The position numbers were made by a program, and so were the translations under genes. 32,017 nucleotides of DNA from Chloroflexota bacterium. GTDB lineage: Bacteria > Chloroflexota > Anaerolineae > Promineifilales > Promineifilaceae. This document shows positions 15,229 to 24,042 of the stretch, piece by piece. The notes beneath the pieces are model-generated. The model was given only the letters and a program-made list of their open reading frames with translations, had not been told where the DNA came from and ran no database searches. The stretch spans positions 45,669 to 77,685 of the forward strand of contig JAGNBF010000023.1 in the NCBI GenBank assembly GCA_018004935.1, read 5' to 3'. Positions within the stretch are counted from its first letter, which is position 1; each line of letters starts with the position of its first letter.

Positions 15229-15307
15229 CGAGTGAGCGAGTCTGCGAGTAGCGAGTAATTAAAACACGCAGACCCGCCAACTCGCCACTCGCCAACTCGC
15301 AAACTTC
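15229..15307 (+). repeat. GCGAGT-rich inverted repeat between pheS and pheT
   Basis: GGCGAGTGAGCGAGTCTGCG on the left pairs imperfectly with CTCGCCACTCGCCAACTCGC on the right. The right end, CTCGCAAACTTCACGAGGTT, is nearly the same as the sequence before pheS. It has no T-tract, so it is more likely a processing or stability element than a terminator (inference). Confidence 0.6.
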
Positions 15308-15319
15308 ACGAGGTTTACC

Positions 15320-17848
15320 ATGCTCGTCCCACTTTCATGGCTTAAAGATTACGTCACCCTTGATCAGTCTGTCGCGGAGGTCGCTGAACTTTTGACCAAT
15401 GCCGGACTGGAAGTAAAACATATCGAATATACCGGTATCCCTGGCGCCGATTTGGTCTGGGAACGGGATAAGGTGGTTCTGGGGCACATTCTCAAGGTAG
15501 AGCAACACCCGGACGCCGACAAACTGGTTTTGGCGACGGTGGAGTACGGCGGGGCACAGCCGGAAGTCGTTGTGACTGGTGCGCCTAACCTGTTCCAATA
15601 TTTGGCGGAAGGGGATGTCCGCGGCCGCAACCTCTACTCCCCCCTGGCTCTCGAAGGGGCCACCCTGTACGACGGCCACAAAGAAGGGCGCAAGAAAGCC
15701 GTGCTCAAGGGCAAGGCCCTGCGTGGCATCTTCAACCGCTGTATGCTCTGCTCCGAAAAAGAGTTAGGCATTAGCGACGAACATGATGGCATCATTCTCA
15801 TGGTCAAGGATGACCATTCGCCTGACTATCAGCCCGGAACCCCGATACAGGATGTGTTAGGCGACGCCGTGTTGGAAATAGACATCATTCCCAACATCGC
15901 TCGCTGTGCCTCGATGGTGGGTGTGGCGCGAGAATACGCCGCCCTGACCCATCAACCCATGCGTTACCCCTCTTATGATGTGCTCATGGAAGGGGCTGGT
16001 GATGCTACCCAAATGGTCAACATCACCACCGCCGACCCGGAACTGAACCCTCGCTTCGTGGCGCTGGTGATCGAAGGGGTAGAGCAAAAACCCAGCCCCC
16101 ACTGGATGCAACATCGTTTGCGTCTGGCCGGACAACGCCCCATCAACGTCGTTGTGGACATCAGCAATTACGTTATGCTGGAGATGGGCCAACCTAATCA
16201 CACCTTTGACTATGATATGATGCGCCAGCGGGCCAATGAGTACGCCCCGGATGGCCCCATCCACATTCACACCCGTCTGCCCCAGGCCGGGGAAACTGTC
16301 ACCACGTTGGATGGGGCGACCCACCAACTCCAGCCGTTCACCATTCTTGTCACCGATCCAACGGGTAATTTGAGCATCGGTGGCATTATGGGGGGGGAGA
16401 ACAGTGAGATTAAGCCGGAGACGAAGAATGTGTTGTTGGAAGCGGCCGCGTGGAATTTCATCAACATTCGCAAAAGTAGCACCCGGCTCCTCTTGCATAC
16501 CGAGGCCAGCTTTCGCTTCAGCCGGGGCGTCCACCCCAGTCAGGCCCTTCTCGGGGCCAAACGGGGGGCGGAGCTGTTACGGAAATTAGCTGGCGGCCGC
16601 GTTGTGCCCGGCATCGTGGATTACTACCCCAAACCACCCACCAGCATCAAGGTCAAACTCGACCTGGATTACGCCCGCCGTCTCAGCGGCCTGGACCTGA
16701 CCGGCCGCGAAATGGCCGATCTTTTACAACGATTAGAGTTCAAAGCCGACTTACACGCCGATCATCTCCATGTTGTTGTGCCTGATTACCGCATGGACAT
16801 TGAAGGTGGTCATGATCTGGTCGAAGAAATCTGCCGCCTCTACCGGTATGAACGCATCCCCCTGACCGTTTTGGCCGACACTCTGCCGCCGCAACGAGGC
16901 AATCTGAAATTGGAGTTGGAGGAGCGGATCAAGGATGCCCTGGTGCAGATGGGGCTACAAGAGGTCATCACCTACCGGCTCAGTTCGCCCACGCATGAGG
17001 CCAAACTGCTCCCCGGCACACCGCCCGATGATCGGCCCTATGTCACGTTGACCAACCCCATCTCCCCGGAGCGGTCGGTGATGCGCCATAGTTTGCTGGC
17101 CTCGGTGCTGGAAGTCGCGGCCGCGAACACCCGTTATCAATCCCGTGTCGCCCTCTTTGAAATTGGCCCCGTCTACCTGGCGGATGAGGATGCCGTGTTG
17201 CCCACCGAACTGGCCCGGCTGGCTTTAGTGATGACCGGCCAACAACAAGAACTCTCCTGGCACAATCAAGAACCGGAACCGATCACTTTCTTCGATTTGA
17301 AGGGGGTTTTGGAAGGGTTGTTCGGGACGTTGGGACTGGACGTGTCATATGAAGCGGCGACCCATCCGAGTTTCCGTCGCGGCCGCACGGCCCGCCTGCT
17401 CCTCGGTGAAACCCAGATCGGCCTCATGGGCGAACTCCACCCCCTGGCTGTCGAAAATCTGGACATGCGCCTGGAGAAAAACCAGCCCGTTTTGGCCGCC
17501 GATATTGATCTGGAAGCCATCTACCACCGGGTTCCCCCCATCCGGCCCTACACGCCACTCTCCGCCTACCCGGCCATCCATGAAGATTTGGCCATCGTCG
17601 CCCCCCAGACAGTCTCCTCGGATGCAGTGACGCAGGAGATTCGCAAAGCGGGTGGTTATTTGCTCAGTCAGGTGGAACTGTTCGACGTATTCAGCGGCGG
17701 CTCCCTACCGGCGGGGCATCGCAGTCTGGCCTATCACCTCACCTACCAGGCCAGCGACAAAACCCTTACCGACAAAGACGCCCGCAAAGTCCGCCAACGC
17801 ATCATCGCCCAGTTGGAGCGCAACCTCGGCGCGAAGTTAAGAGAGTAA
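15320..17848 (+). CDS. pheT: Phenylalanyl-tRNA synthetase beta subunit
   Basis: PheT is the large subunit of phenylalanyl-tRNA synthetase. The 842-aa product has the full bacterial layout. It starts MLVPLSWLKDYV. The tRNA-binding OB domain is at about 45-165 (EQHPDADKLVLATV), followed by a B3/B4 editing domain (about 225-400; NPRFVALVIEGVEQKPSP, RPINVVVDISNYVMLEMGQPNHTFD). A B5 domain follows (about 425-490), then the catalytic-like domain (TNPISPERSVMRHSLL), and a C-terminal anticodon-binding FDX-ACB domain (about 750-842; YPAIHEDLAIV, GHRSLAYHLTYQASDKTLTDKD). ACGAGG lies before the ATG. The sequence KALRGIFNRCMLCSEKELGI replaces the more common 'KLRGVESQGMLCS'. Cotranscribed with pheS. Confidence 0.98.
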   Translation: MLVPLSWLKDYVTLDQSVAEVAELLTNAGLEVKHIEYTGIPGADLVWERDKVVLGHILKVEQHPDADKLVLATVEYGGAQPEVVVTGAPNLFQYLAEGDVRGRNLYSPLALEGATLYDGHKEGRKKAVLKGKALRGIFNRCMLCSEKELGISDEHDGIILMVKDDHSPDYQPGTPIQDVLGDAVLEIDIIPNIARCASMVGVAREYAALTHQPMRYPSYDVLMEGAGDATQMVNITTADPELNPRFVALVIEGVEQKPSPHWMQHRLRLAGQRPINVVVDISNYVMLEMGQPNHTFDYDMMRQRANEYAPDGPIHIHTRLPQAGETVTTLDGATHQLQPFTILVTDPTGNLSIGGIMGGENSEIKPETKNVLLEAAAWNFINIRKSSTRLLLHTEASFRFSRGVHPSQALLGAKRGAELLRKLAGGRVVPGIVDYYPKPPTSIKVKLDLDYARRLSGLDLTGREMADLLQRLEFKADLHADHLHVVVPDYRMDIEGGHDLVEEICRLYRYERIPLTVLADTLPPQRGNLKLELEERIKDALVQMGLQEVITYRLSSPTHEAKLLPGTPPDDRPYVTLTNPISPERSVMRHSLLASVLEVAAANTRYQSRVALFEIGPVYLADEDAVLPTELARLALVMTGQQQELSWHNQEPEPITFFDLKGVLEGLFGTLGLDVSYEAATHPSFRRGRTARLLLGETQIGLMGELHPLAVENLDMRLEKNQPVLAADIDLEAIYHRVPPIRPYTPLSAYPAIHEDLAIVAPQTVSSDAVTQEIRKAGGYLLSQVELFDVFSGGSLPAGHRSLAYHLTYQASDKTLTDKDARKVRQRIIAQLERNLGAKLRE

Positions 17849-17857
17849 CCTGTAATC

Positions 17858-18021
17858 AATGGTCAATAGCTCATTTGTCGGCTCTTTGGGAATCCAGGAG
17901 GTTGACATCCGATGTACGGGCTGGCCTTGTGCCTGCCCCGTGTGGGGCAACCACAAGGCCAGCCCGTACCCCACGAAATCCTGAAGACCTATTTGTCTTT
18001 GACAATTGGCTATTGACCATT
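17858..18021. repeat. Nested palindromic element (GGGCTGGCCTTGTG family), copy 1
   Basis: The core arms GTACGGGCTGGCCTTGTG (17914-17931) and CACAAGGCCAGCCCGTAC (17952-17969) pair perfectly over 18 bp, and GCCCC-GTGT-GGGGC pairs inside. Outer arms AATGGTCAATAG (17858-17869) and CTATTGACCATT (18010-18021) also pair. The edge GGCTCTTTGGGAAT (about 17880-17893) matches the ends of copies at 24126-24234 and 24993-25097. It starts 9 bp after the pheT stop and may end that transcript. Translation of the element gives a false N-terminal extension to the next gene. Confidence 0.85.
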
Positions 18022-18054
18022 GACCATTTCCCCCTCCCTTGCCCTCCACTCATC

Positions 18055-18975
18055 ATGGCCAAAACCACCGACATCGGTACCAAACGGCTCATCAGCCTCT
18101 CCCCGGTAGCCTGGACTCGCTGGCTGACAGGTGATCCAACGCTTGAAGTGCTTGACATTCTCTCTGGCGAATTTCAATGGCTCAGTCGAAGCAATGACGC
18201 CCTCATCAAAGTCCAATCCGCGACCCACGGCACACATTTGTTAGCCAACGAAATCCAATTCCGCCCTGACAAACGGATGCCGCGTCGTCAGCGGGCTTAT
18301 GTCGCCCTGGCCGAAGAGAAATACGAATTGCCGGTTTACCCGGTCGTCGTCAATATTTTGCCCCCTGCACCCGCCACCCAGATTGATACCAGCTTCCACT
18401 CAGAGTTTCGGGGCATCATGGCGCACCAGGATTTTCATGTCATAAACTTGTGGGAAGAAGACGTTGACCAGGTTTTCCGCGAAAACTTGACCCCCTTGCT
18501 TCCTTTTGTGCCTATTTTGAAAGGGGGGCAGAGCGAATCACGCTTGAAGCAAGCCGTGATCCAGCTTCGTGCCGACAAAACAATGGTTGAGTTTGAATCG
18601 CTACTTGCGTTTTTTGCTAGCTTTGTTTTAGAATCAGAGGTAGTGCAACGTATATTGAGGTGGGATATGTTGGTTTTAAGAGAATCACCCTGGTATCAAG
18701 AAATCTTGCAAGAAGGTATCCAAAAAGGGGTACAACAAGGGCTGGAGCAAGGGCTGGAGCAAGGGCTGGAACAGGGGCTGGAACAAGGCGAGGAGCAAGG
18801 CCAACTTAAATTACTGTTGCGCCTGTTGACCCATGAATTGGGACCACTACCGGCTGAATTAACGGAACGTATTCGACGGCTACTCTCGGAGCAATTACTG
18901 GCTTTGTCGGATCAGTTATTTGATTTGGAGACGGTAGATGATTTAGAAGAAGCCGTTGCCCATTTGGATGTCTGA
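18055..18975 (+). CDS. Rpn-family nuclease-like protein with C-terminal DUF4351-type domain
   Basis: A 306-aa protein of the Rpn/PD-(D/E)XK 'recombination-promoting nuclease or putative transposase' family. The N-terminal core holds RSNDALIKV with Asp48 and LLANEIQFRPDKRMPRRQRAY with Glu66 and Gln68, the usual D...ExQ active-site pattern, then YPVVVNILPP. Residues 229-244 are four GLEQ repeats, encoded by perfect-length 12-bp tandem units (18739-18786) plus a degenerate fifth. The C-terminus (LLRLLTHELGPLPAELTERI to LEEAVAHL) fits the DUF4351-type domain that often ends these proteins. The ATG at 18055 is chosen because upstream codons derive from the palindromic element. No Shine-Dalgarno site is visible. 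The family is linked to RecA-independent recombination; the cellular role here is unknown. Confidence 0.85.
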   Translation: MAKTTDIGTKRLISLSPVAWTRWLTGDPTLEVLDILSGEFQWLSRSNDALIKVQSATHGTHLLANEIQFRPDKRMPRRQRAYVALAEEKYELPVYPVVVNILPPAPATQIDTSFHSEFRGIMAHQDFHVINLWEEDVDQVFRENLTPLLPFVPILKGGQSESRLKQAVIQLRADKTMVEFESLLAFFASFVLESEVVQRILRWDMLVLRESPWYQEILQEGIQKGVQQGLEQGLEQGLEQGLEQGEEQGQLKLLLRLLTHELGPLPAELTERIRRLLSEQLLALSDQLFDLETVDDLEEAVAHLDV

Positions 18976-18999
18976 AACGACGTAAGATCCTCATTTTTT

Positions 19000-19080
19000 G
19001 TAACTATTAACCCTCTCGAGGGCTGAGCTTGTCGAAGCCAATTTGCCTTCGACAAGCTCAGGCAACAGGCTTAGTAGTTG
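19000..19080 (+). repeat. CTGAGCTTGTCGAAG inverted-repeat element, copy 3
   Basis: Perfect 15-bp inner arms at 19023-19037 and 19047-19061. Weak outer pairing exists between TAACTATTAA (19001) and TTAGTAGTTG (19071). It lies between the Rpn-family gene and the terminator at 19098. Confidence 0.8.
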
Positions 19081-19097
19081 CCATTTATTGTTCATTA

Positions 19098-19125
19098 CAG
19101 GCGAGCGTTAGCTCGCCTGTTTTTG
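19098..19125 (+). terminator. Intrinsic terminator after the Rpn-family gene
   Basis: CAGGCGAGC (19098-19106) pairs with GCTCGCCTG (19111-19119) over a GTTA loop, followed by TTTTT. This is a strong, compact intrinsic terminator that isolates the next gene from upstream transcription. Confidence 0.85.
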
Positions 19126-19172
19126 TTGTAAAATGTTTGGGACATTGGTGTGTTGGTTCGTAGACCTTTTTT

Positions 19173-21377
19173 ATGAGTAAACTGCACTTTGATTGGCAAA
19201 CGGATGGGGATAATGATTGGGATGGGCCTGAGACGCTCTTGGAATCAAGTCAGAAGTCTCGCGGCCGCGTTCCTCGCCTGCTACTCCTTTTCCTCTTCCT
19301 ACTTTTCAGCCTGACCGCTGGGGGTCTGTGGCAACTCGCTCATCGGGTCAACACCGTCAACGATGAAACTGTTGCCGCCGTGCGTGCTGTCGCTCAACTT
19401 ATCCACCAATCGGCTTTTACCCAAGACGATGACCTCTTTCACAGTCTGATTCTGCGCCAGGATGGAGCCTGGATCGAAAATCAACAACGGTTGGTACAAC
19501 GGCAACTTTTTCTGGACCGTGCCCCATTGGGACTCTGGGCGGCTCCTCTAAGTGAGTCTGCCCCCATCACTGTTACCCTTTCACCTGATTTGCAGACAGC
19601 GTTAGTCGCGGCCGCGCTCCCCTACACCGCTGAAATTGCTCCCGGCAGTACCCAGCCCATCACCTTGCAACAACTCACCCGCTATGAAAAACAAGACGGT
19701 TACTGGCTAATGACCCCCTTACCCGATGATTTTGCCTTTTGGGGAGAATGGCAGGTTATCAGCCGCCCCTTCCTGCGCCTGACCTACCCCGCCCGTGATG
19801 CTCATCTGAGCCAACGGCTGGCCGATGATCTGAGCCACCAAATTGATCACCTTTGCCAAACGCTCACCTGTCCTTCTGATTTCCAACTGGAACTCCGATT
19901 CACCCGGGATCGTGATGCTTTGTGGCGACTCCAGGAGCGGCCGCAAAACTCTTTGCGCCAGATCATTAACCTGACAACCCTCTACCAAATGTGGCTCCCC
20001 ACCCCAACACTGGTTGGGATACCTTTAGAAGAGGCGGGTTATCAAGCTTTGCTTTATGGATATGGCAACTGGATTGCCACCCGTATGGCTACGGAGTGGC
20101 AAGATTGGTTGCCGGTAGAGTTAGAAGCGTATTTGGTGGGGCAAGGGTTGCATGTACCCTACCCGGTAGGGTATCGGCCCTATCAGGATGTAACCCTTTC
20201 TCTCGCAGATGGTCCCGCCCAGGATGTTTTGGTTTTGTGTGAAACGGATGCCCTTCACCTCTACCGGTATCAGGTCGCGGCCGCGACATGGTCCCTTGAC
20301 CCCGCCAACAGACTTTGGTCACGGCGCTCTCTCTCCAGCCAACGGGCACAATTCCTCCCCCTACCCGACGATGCCAGTCTGCTTTTTTGGTTTGAAGCGG
20401 AGGTTAACGGGCAAAATCAGTCCCAATATTGGCATTGGGATGGGCAAACGGGGGTTCTCCTGGGGCACACTCAACCTGCCTTTACCGCCCAACAATGGCG
20501 CAAAATGCTCCCCCATCCCGATCCGGATAATCGCTATCTGCCCCTGGTAGAGCCTATGGGTGACTCTCTTTTCGCCTATCGCCGCCTGACCTGGAATGGT
20601 GCCGATCCGCTGGGTGCACCCTTTTACGAGCGACCGGTCTGGTCCCCAGGGCTAAACTTTGCTCTTTTGGAAGGTGAAAATAGGGGGCTGGCCCACACTG
20701 ACGCGGCTGGTACCTACCGTGTCTATCTAGGGCAGGGGCACTCGCCCTTCTGGCTGGATGAAGATACGTTTGGCTATGTTCGTTATCTGGATGACAAAGA
20801 AGGGGAAGCCACGGAGGTGGTTGTGGTTAATCGTTTAGATGAGCAGGCCATTCGGTTGCACCAGACAGTAGTCATAACGGGAGAGGATCTGGCCGCGGCC
20901 GCGCCCTTCTTCGGTGAGCGTAGCCCCATGTTTATTTATCAGGCAATCCAGAGTCCGACTGAACCAGCTACCTTGCTCATCCTGGCCCGTACGATCACCC
21001 ATGGCACGGTAGACATGAGTTATCTCTTCACTCTGGATGTGAATGACGGCCACCTGATCCTTTTAGCTCGAGACAAACGTTTAGGCGAACCGATCAGCTT
21101 TAGCTCCGATGGCCGGTATGTAACGCGGTTAGCCTATGAATCCCTTTATTGGATACTGACAGTGCATGATTTGTACACAGGCAATGAGCAACAATGGACG
21201 GCCTCGATTGCTAATACCGTAGCCTGGGAACGGCGTTATGATTGGACTGAGGATGGTCGCTGGTTGGTCCTGGCCGAAGATGATCTCTTACGCCTGTTGG
21301 CGGTAGGTGAAGAGTATGAACAGCGGGTGTTATTGCCGGAGCCGGGTTGTTATGCGGTGGGGTGGGCAGACAGATGA
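19173..21377 (+). CDS. Unknown membrane-anchored protein, 734 aa
   Basis: I do not recognise the family. The protein has a short acidic cytoplasmic start (about residues 1-33) and one strong membrane helix (LLLLFLFLLFSLTAGGLW, about 36-54). The rest is large and probably extracytoplasmic. The middle (about 150-340) has predicted helical stretches with LLYGYGNWIATRMATEW and DWLPVELEAYLVGQGLHVPY, faintly like an inactive gluzincin-type region but without HExxH. From about 350 it has repeated beta motifs (LYRYQVAAATWSLD, YWHWDGQTGVLLG, GLNFALLEGE, ISFSSDGRYVTRL, YDWTEDGRWLVLAED), suggesting a beta-propeller-like C-terminal part. It is transcribed alone after a strong terminator. Coding evidence is good: one long frame with several in-frame GCGGCCGC octamers. 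Confidence 0.8.
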   Translation: MSKLHFDWQTDGDNDWDGPETLLESSQKSRGRVPRLLLLFLFLLFSLTAGGLWQLAHRVNTVNDETVAAVRAVAQLIHQSAFTQDDDLFHSLILRQDGAWIENQQRLVQRQLFLDRAPLGLWAAPLSESAPITVTLSPDLQTALVAAALPYTAEIAPGSTQPITLQQLTRYEKQDGYWLMTPLPDDFAFWGEWQVISRPFLRLTYPARDAHLSQRLADDLSHQIDHLCQTLTCPSDFQLELRFTRDRDALWRLQERPQNSLRQIINLTTLYQMWLPTPTLVGIPLEEAGYQALLYGYGNWIATRMATEWQDWLPVELEAYLVGQGLHVPYPVGYRPYQDVTLSLADGPAQDVLVLCETDALHLYRYQVAAATWSLDPANRLWSRRSLSSQRAQFLPLPDDASLLFWFEAEVNGQNQSQYWHWDGQTGVLLGHTQPAFTAQQWRKMLPHPDPDNRYLPLVEPMGDSLFAYRRLTWNGADPLGAPFYERPVWSPGLNFALLEGENRGLAHTDAAGTYRVYLGQGHSPFWLDEDTFGYVRYLDDKEGEATEVVVVNRLDEQAIRLHQTVVITGEDLAAAAPFFGERSPMFIYQAIQSPTEPATLLILARTITHGTVDMSYLFTLDVNDGHLILLARDKRLGEPISFSSDGRYVTRLAYESLYWILTVHDLYTGNEQQWTASIANTVAWERRYDWTEDGRWLVLAEDDLLRLLAVGEEYEQRVLLPEPGCYAVGWADR

Positions 21378-21554
21378 AAACCGAACCAAAAGTGCGGCCG
21401 CGCCTGAGTGCCAATGGAGAATTGGCCATGGTTCAAAAGTCGTCGGCATACGGTGCTTAACAATACGTAGGGCGATTTGGTAAAAGATCTGTTTCATTTC
21501 AGTGGAGAGGAAGAAAATAATGAATCGGTAAATTCGTGAATTGTTGAATGATTA

Positions 21555-21655
21555 ACCAGGAGAACCCACTCGGCGGGCAAAATCGGGAGTTTCACCCCCG
21601 ATTTTGCCCGTCTTAAAAAAACTCCCCGCCCCTGGGGGTTGGGGGTGGGGGAACT
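21555..21655 (-). repeat. Inverted copy of the variable-hairpin repeat
   Basis: On the minus strand: CCCCACCCCCAACCCCCAGG, GGCGGGGAG, then a hairpin, then GGGTTCTCC. The hairpin arms are CGGGCAAAATCGGG (21574-21587) and CCCGATTTTGCCCG (21597-21610), a 14-bp perfect stem unrelated in sequence to the hairpins of the other copies. Confidence 0.8.
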
Positions 21656-21672
21656 CCACGTAGGCAACAGTA

Positions 21673-21867
21673 CGCTCGAAAAATGGCCCAAGCTGTAGAA
21701 CAGCCTTTCAGGCTGTTCGCCCTGCATAGCCTCGAGGGCTGAGCTTTGCCGAAGTCCGGCTCCGCCTGTATAGAGAGCGCACAGTCTGGAAAGGCTGTGC
21801 TACGCCCAGTTGACGGCCGGGCGGCCTCACCATTTTTAGACGTTCAGGCCAAATTGAGAATTGCTGG
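21673..21867 (+). repeat. AGCAATTCTC-TIR palindromic element, copy with nested insertion
   Basis: From CGCTCGAAAAATGGCCCAA it matches the element at 24388-24596, with hairpins AACAGCCT/AGGCTGTT and GCACAG.CTGGAAAGGCTGTGC. It ends with GGCCAAATTGAGAATTGCTG (21847-21866). The left terminal repeat is missing. In the middle, the CTCGTGAAAACACACTG segment of the other copy is replaced by a piece of the CTGAGCTTGTCGAAG family (21730-21765), so one repeat has landed in another. From 21868 to 22160 I see only AT-rich AATTGTTGAA-type fragments and no gene. Confidence 0.75.
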
Positions 21868-22122
21868 AGCGTCTACCGCTTCATGAACAGTTCAACAGTT
21901 CAATAATTAATTATTCAACTCATTTGAAACACACCCTTTGGTAAATCGCTCACTGGATGAGTTGCCAAATCGTCCTACAAATTTATAAAGCAAACCTGAA
22001 CCATGCCGAGAATTGTTACGGGGCAGGCACAAGCCACTATCCTTCCCCTAAAAATCGCCTCTCCCCCCAAAACTATTTGTGACATTCATGATCTATAGAG
22101 CGGGTTCCCTCTTCCCAAACAG

Positions 22123-22170
22123 GGTTTAGGGAAGGGGTTCATGTTGACGCCAAGGCCGTCTCCCTAAACC
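22123..22170 (-). terminator. Possible terminator overlapping the end of pepF
   Basis: GGTTTAGGGA (22123-22132) and TCCCTAAACC (22161-22170) pair over 10 bp; the right arm includes the pepF stop codon. There is no good T-run on the minus strand, so termination is uncertain. Confidence 0.3.
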
Positions 22171-23969
22171 GGGGCCAAAAGTTGTTCCAGACGATCCACA
22201 TAGCTGGCTAAAACCGCAAACGTCGTTTCAACGGCTTCTGGAGTAGTGAGATCAACCCCAGCCAATTTCAGAGCGTCCAGAGGGTAGAGAGAGCTACCGG
22301 TGCGTAAGAATTGCCGGTAATTGTCTACCGCACCTGGCTTACCGGCCAGAATACCTTCGGCCAGGGCATGAGCACCAGAAATGCCAGTGGCGTATTGGTA
22401 AACATAGAAGTTAGCATACAGATGTTGAAACTGTGCCCAGGTAATACCCACGCGCTCCCGATCAACCGTTACATCGGGACCAAACCCTTCGCTAAACAGA
22501 TCTGCCGCCAGACCGATCATGCTGTCAGCAGTGAGGGCCTGCCCCTTTTCCGCCCGTTCGTGCATTTCTAACTCAAAACGAGCCAGGTTAGGCATAATAA
22601 AAAAGTAACGGTGGAAGTTAGACATCGCTTCTTCGATGAGGGCGATTTGCAGGTGAGGGTCCGGGTTGGTGTGGAGCAAGTGGGCACGAACCAGAGCCTG
22701 GTTGAAGTTAGAAGCCACTTCGGCGACGAAAAGACCATAATTGGCGTAAACGTAGGGTTGTGTCTGGCGGCTGTAGTAGGAGTGCAGGGAGTGACCGAGT
22801 TCATGGGCCAGGGTGCTGAGGCTGAACAGGTCGTTGTGATAACTCATTAGAATGAAAGGGGGGGTGTCGAAGGAGCCGCTGGAGAAAGCGCCCATTCGTT
22901 TGCCCTGATTGGGGTAAACGTCTACCCAGCGCTCTTCTAAACAACCACGCTGTAATACCTGAACGTAGTCATCGCCTAGCGGCCGCATTCCTGCGGCAAT
23001 CCAGGCAACCGCCTGTTCATAGGGCAGGTGGTGTTCCAGGGGGGTAAGGGGGGCTTTGACATCATAGGCATGAAACTGTTCATAACCAAGAGCCTGTTTA
23101 CGGAGCCGCCAATAACGATGCCAGGTGGGTAAATTGGCTTTGTAGGTGTTGATGAGGTTGTGAAATACCTCGGCGGGGATGAAGTTGCTGGTAAGAGCCG
23201 CATCCAATGAGGATTGGTAGCCGCGTACTCGCGCCATAAAAACATCCCGTTTGATGGCCCCCGCCAGACTGGTGGATAGGGTATTTTTGTAGGTCAGATG
23301 GGCGTCGGCATAATTCTCAAAGGCCGTGCGGCGTACTTCCCGGTCTGCATGGGTAATGAGGGCGTCTATGGTTCCCTGGGTGAGTTCGTGAGTGGTTCCA
23401 TCGCTGGCCGTGGCCGGGGCAAATTTCAGGTCAGCATTGAGTAAGATACCCCCAACTGAGGTAGCGGTGCCGATCATATCCTGTGATAAGCCTAATACCT
23501 GTTCGACTTCGGCGGAGCGGACGTGCATTTGTTGTTTTTCTAGTTGGGCAAAATAATGCTCCAGGTGTGCCAGGCGGGGTTCGGCGGTGCGCCATTGGTG
23601 CAAGGTGGTGAAGCCGATGGCTATTAGTTCGGGGCGAACGAAGGCGGTGAGGGCCTGGGTTTTGCCCGCGAGGGTACGGGCACGATCATATTTCGCGGCC
23701 GCGACCTGATCCCCGGTGTCTACAGCCTGAAACATCATGGCATAGATGAGGATTTTGTGGACGTTGCGGGTGGCTTGTTCGACCGCTTCCAGGGCGTCGG
23801 CCAGAGTAGCGGCATTTTCATGGAGATGGTTCTTGTATGCGGCCGCGGTCTGTAACTGACTTTCCAGAGTGGCTATAGCCGCTTCCCAGGCCTCATCGGT
23901 TGGGAAAACGGTAGCGGCGTTCCAGGTGTAGGGGATAGGGACTTCTTGGCGTTTGGGGACAGTGGACAT
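22164..23969 (-). CDS. pepF: Oligoendopeptidase F (M3 family)
   Basis: A 601-aa M3 zinc oligopeptidase that cuts short peptides in the cytoplasm. The zinc site is HELGH (His389, Glu390, His393) with third ligand Glu417 in LFVAEVASNFNQ, the normal M3B spacing. Other family blocks are IPYTWNAATVFPTDEAWEAA at the N-terminus, MGAFSSGSFDTPPFILMSYH before the zinc site, and FYVYQYATGISGAHALAEGI near the C-terminus. The ATG at 23969 is chosen because GAGGAG lies upstream and the protein then has the usual ~600 aa; the frame is open further into repeat DNA. No signal peptide. It is flanked by over 1 kb of repeat-rich DNA upstream. Confidence 0.97.
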   Translation of the reverse strand: MSTVPKRQEVPIPYTWNAATVFPTDEAWEAAIATLESQLQTAAAYKNHLHENAATLADALEAVEQATRNVHKILIYAMMFQAVDTGDQVAAAKYDRARTLAGKTQALTAFVRPELIAIGFTTLHQWRTAEPRLAHLEHYFAQLEKQQMHVRSAEVEQVLGLSQDMIGTATSVGGILLNADLKFAPATASDGTTHELTQGTIDALITHADREVRRTAFENYADAHLTYKNTLSTSLAGAIKRDVFMARVRGYQSSLDAALTSNFIPAEVFHNLINTYKANLPTWHRYWRLRKQALGYEQFHAYDVKAPLTPLEHHLPYEQAVAWIAAGMRPLGDDYVQVLQRGCLEERWVDVYPNQGKRMGAFSSGSFDTPPFILMSYHNDLFSLSTLAHELGHSLHSYYSRQTQPYVYANYGLFVAEVASNFNQALVRAHLLHTNPDPHLQIALIEEAMSNFHRYFFIMPNLARFELEMHERAEKGQALTADSMIGLAADLFSEGFGPDVTVDRERVGITWAQFQHLYANFYVYQYATGISGAHALAEGILAGKPGAVDNYRQFLRTGSSLYPLDALKLAGVDLTTPEAVETTFAVLASYVDRLEQLLAPV

Positions 23970-24042
23970 GACGACTCCTCGGAAATTATTCCACCAAAAA
24001 CGAACGATGATTAAGATTTTAGTAACTTTACAGCCGTGCGGG

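Noticed and set aside
18055-18975. The Rpn-family gene considered as part of a complete insertion sequence
   Set aside because: Despite the 'putative transposase' naming of the family, no terminal inverted repeats or target duplication bound the gene; the flanking palindromes belong to families found elsewhere.
21374-21460. A 28-codon ORF starting ATGA at the stop of the 734-aa protein gene
   Set aside because: It is short, has no recognisable features and shows no ribosome site of its own; the ATGA overlap alone is not enough.
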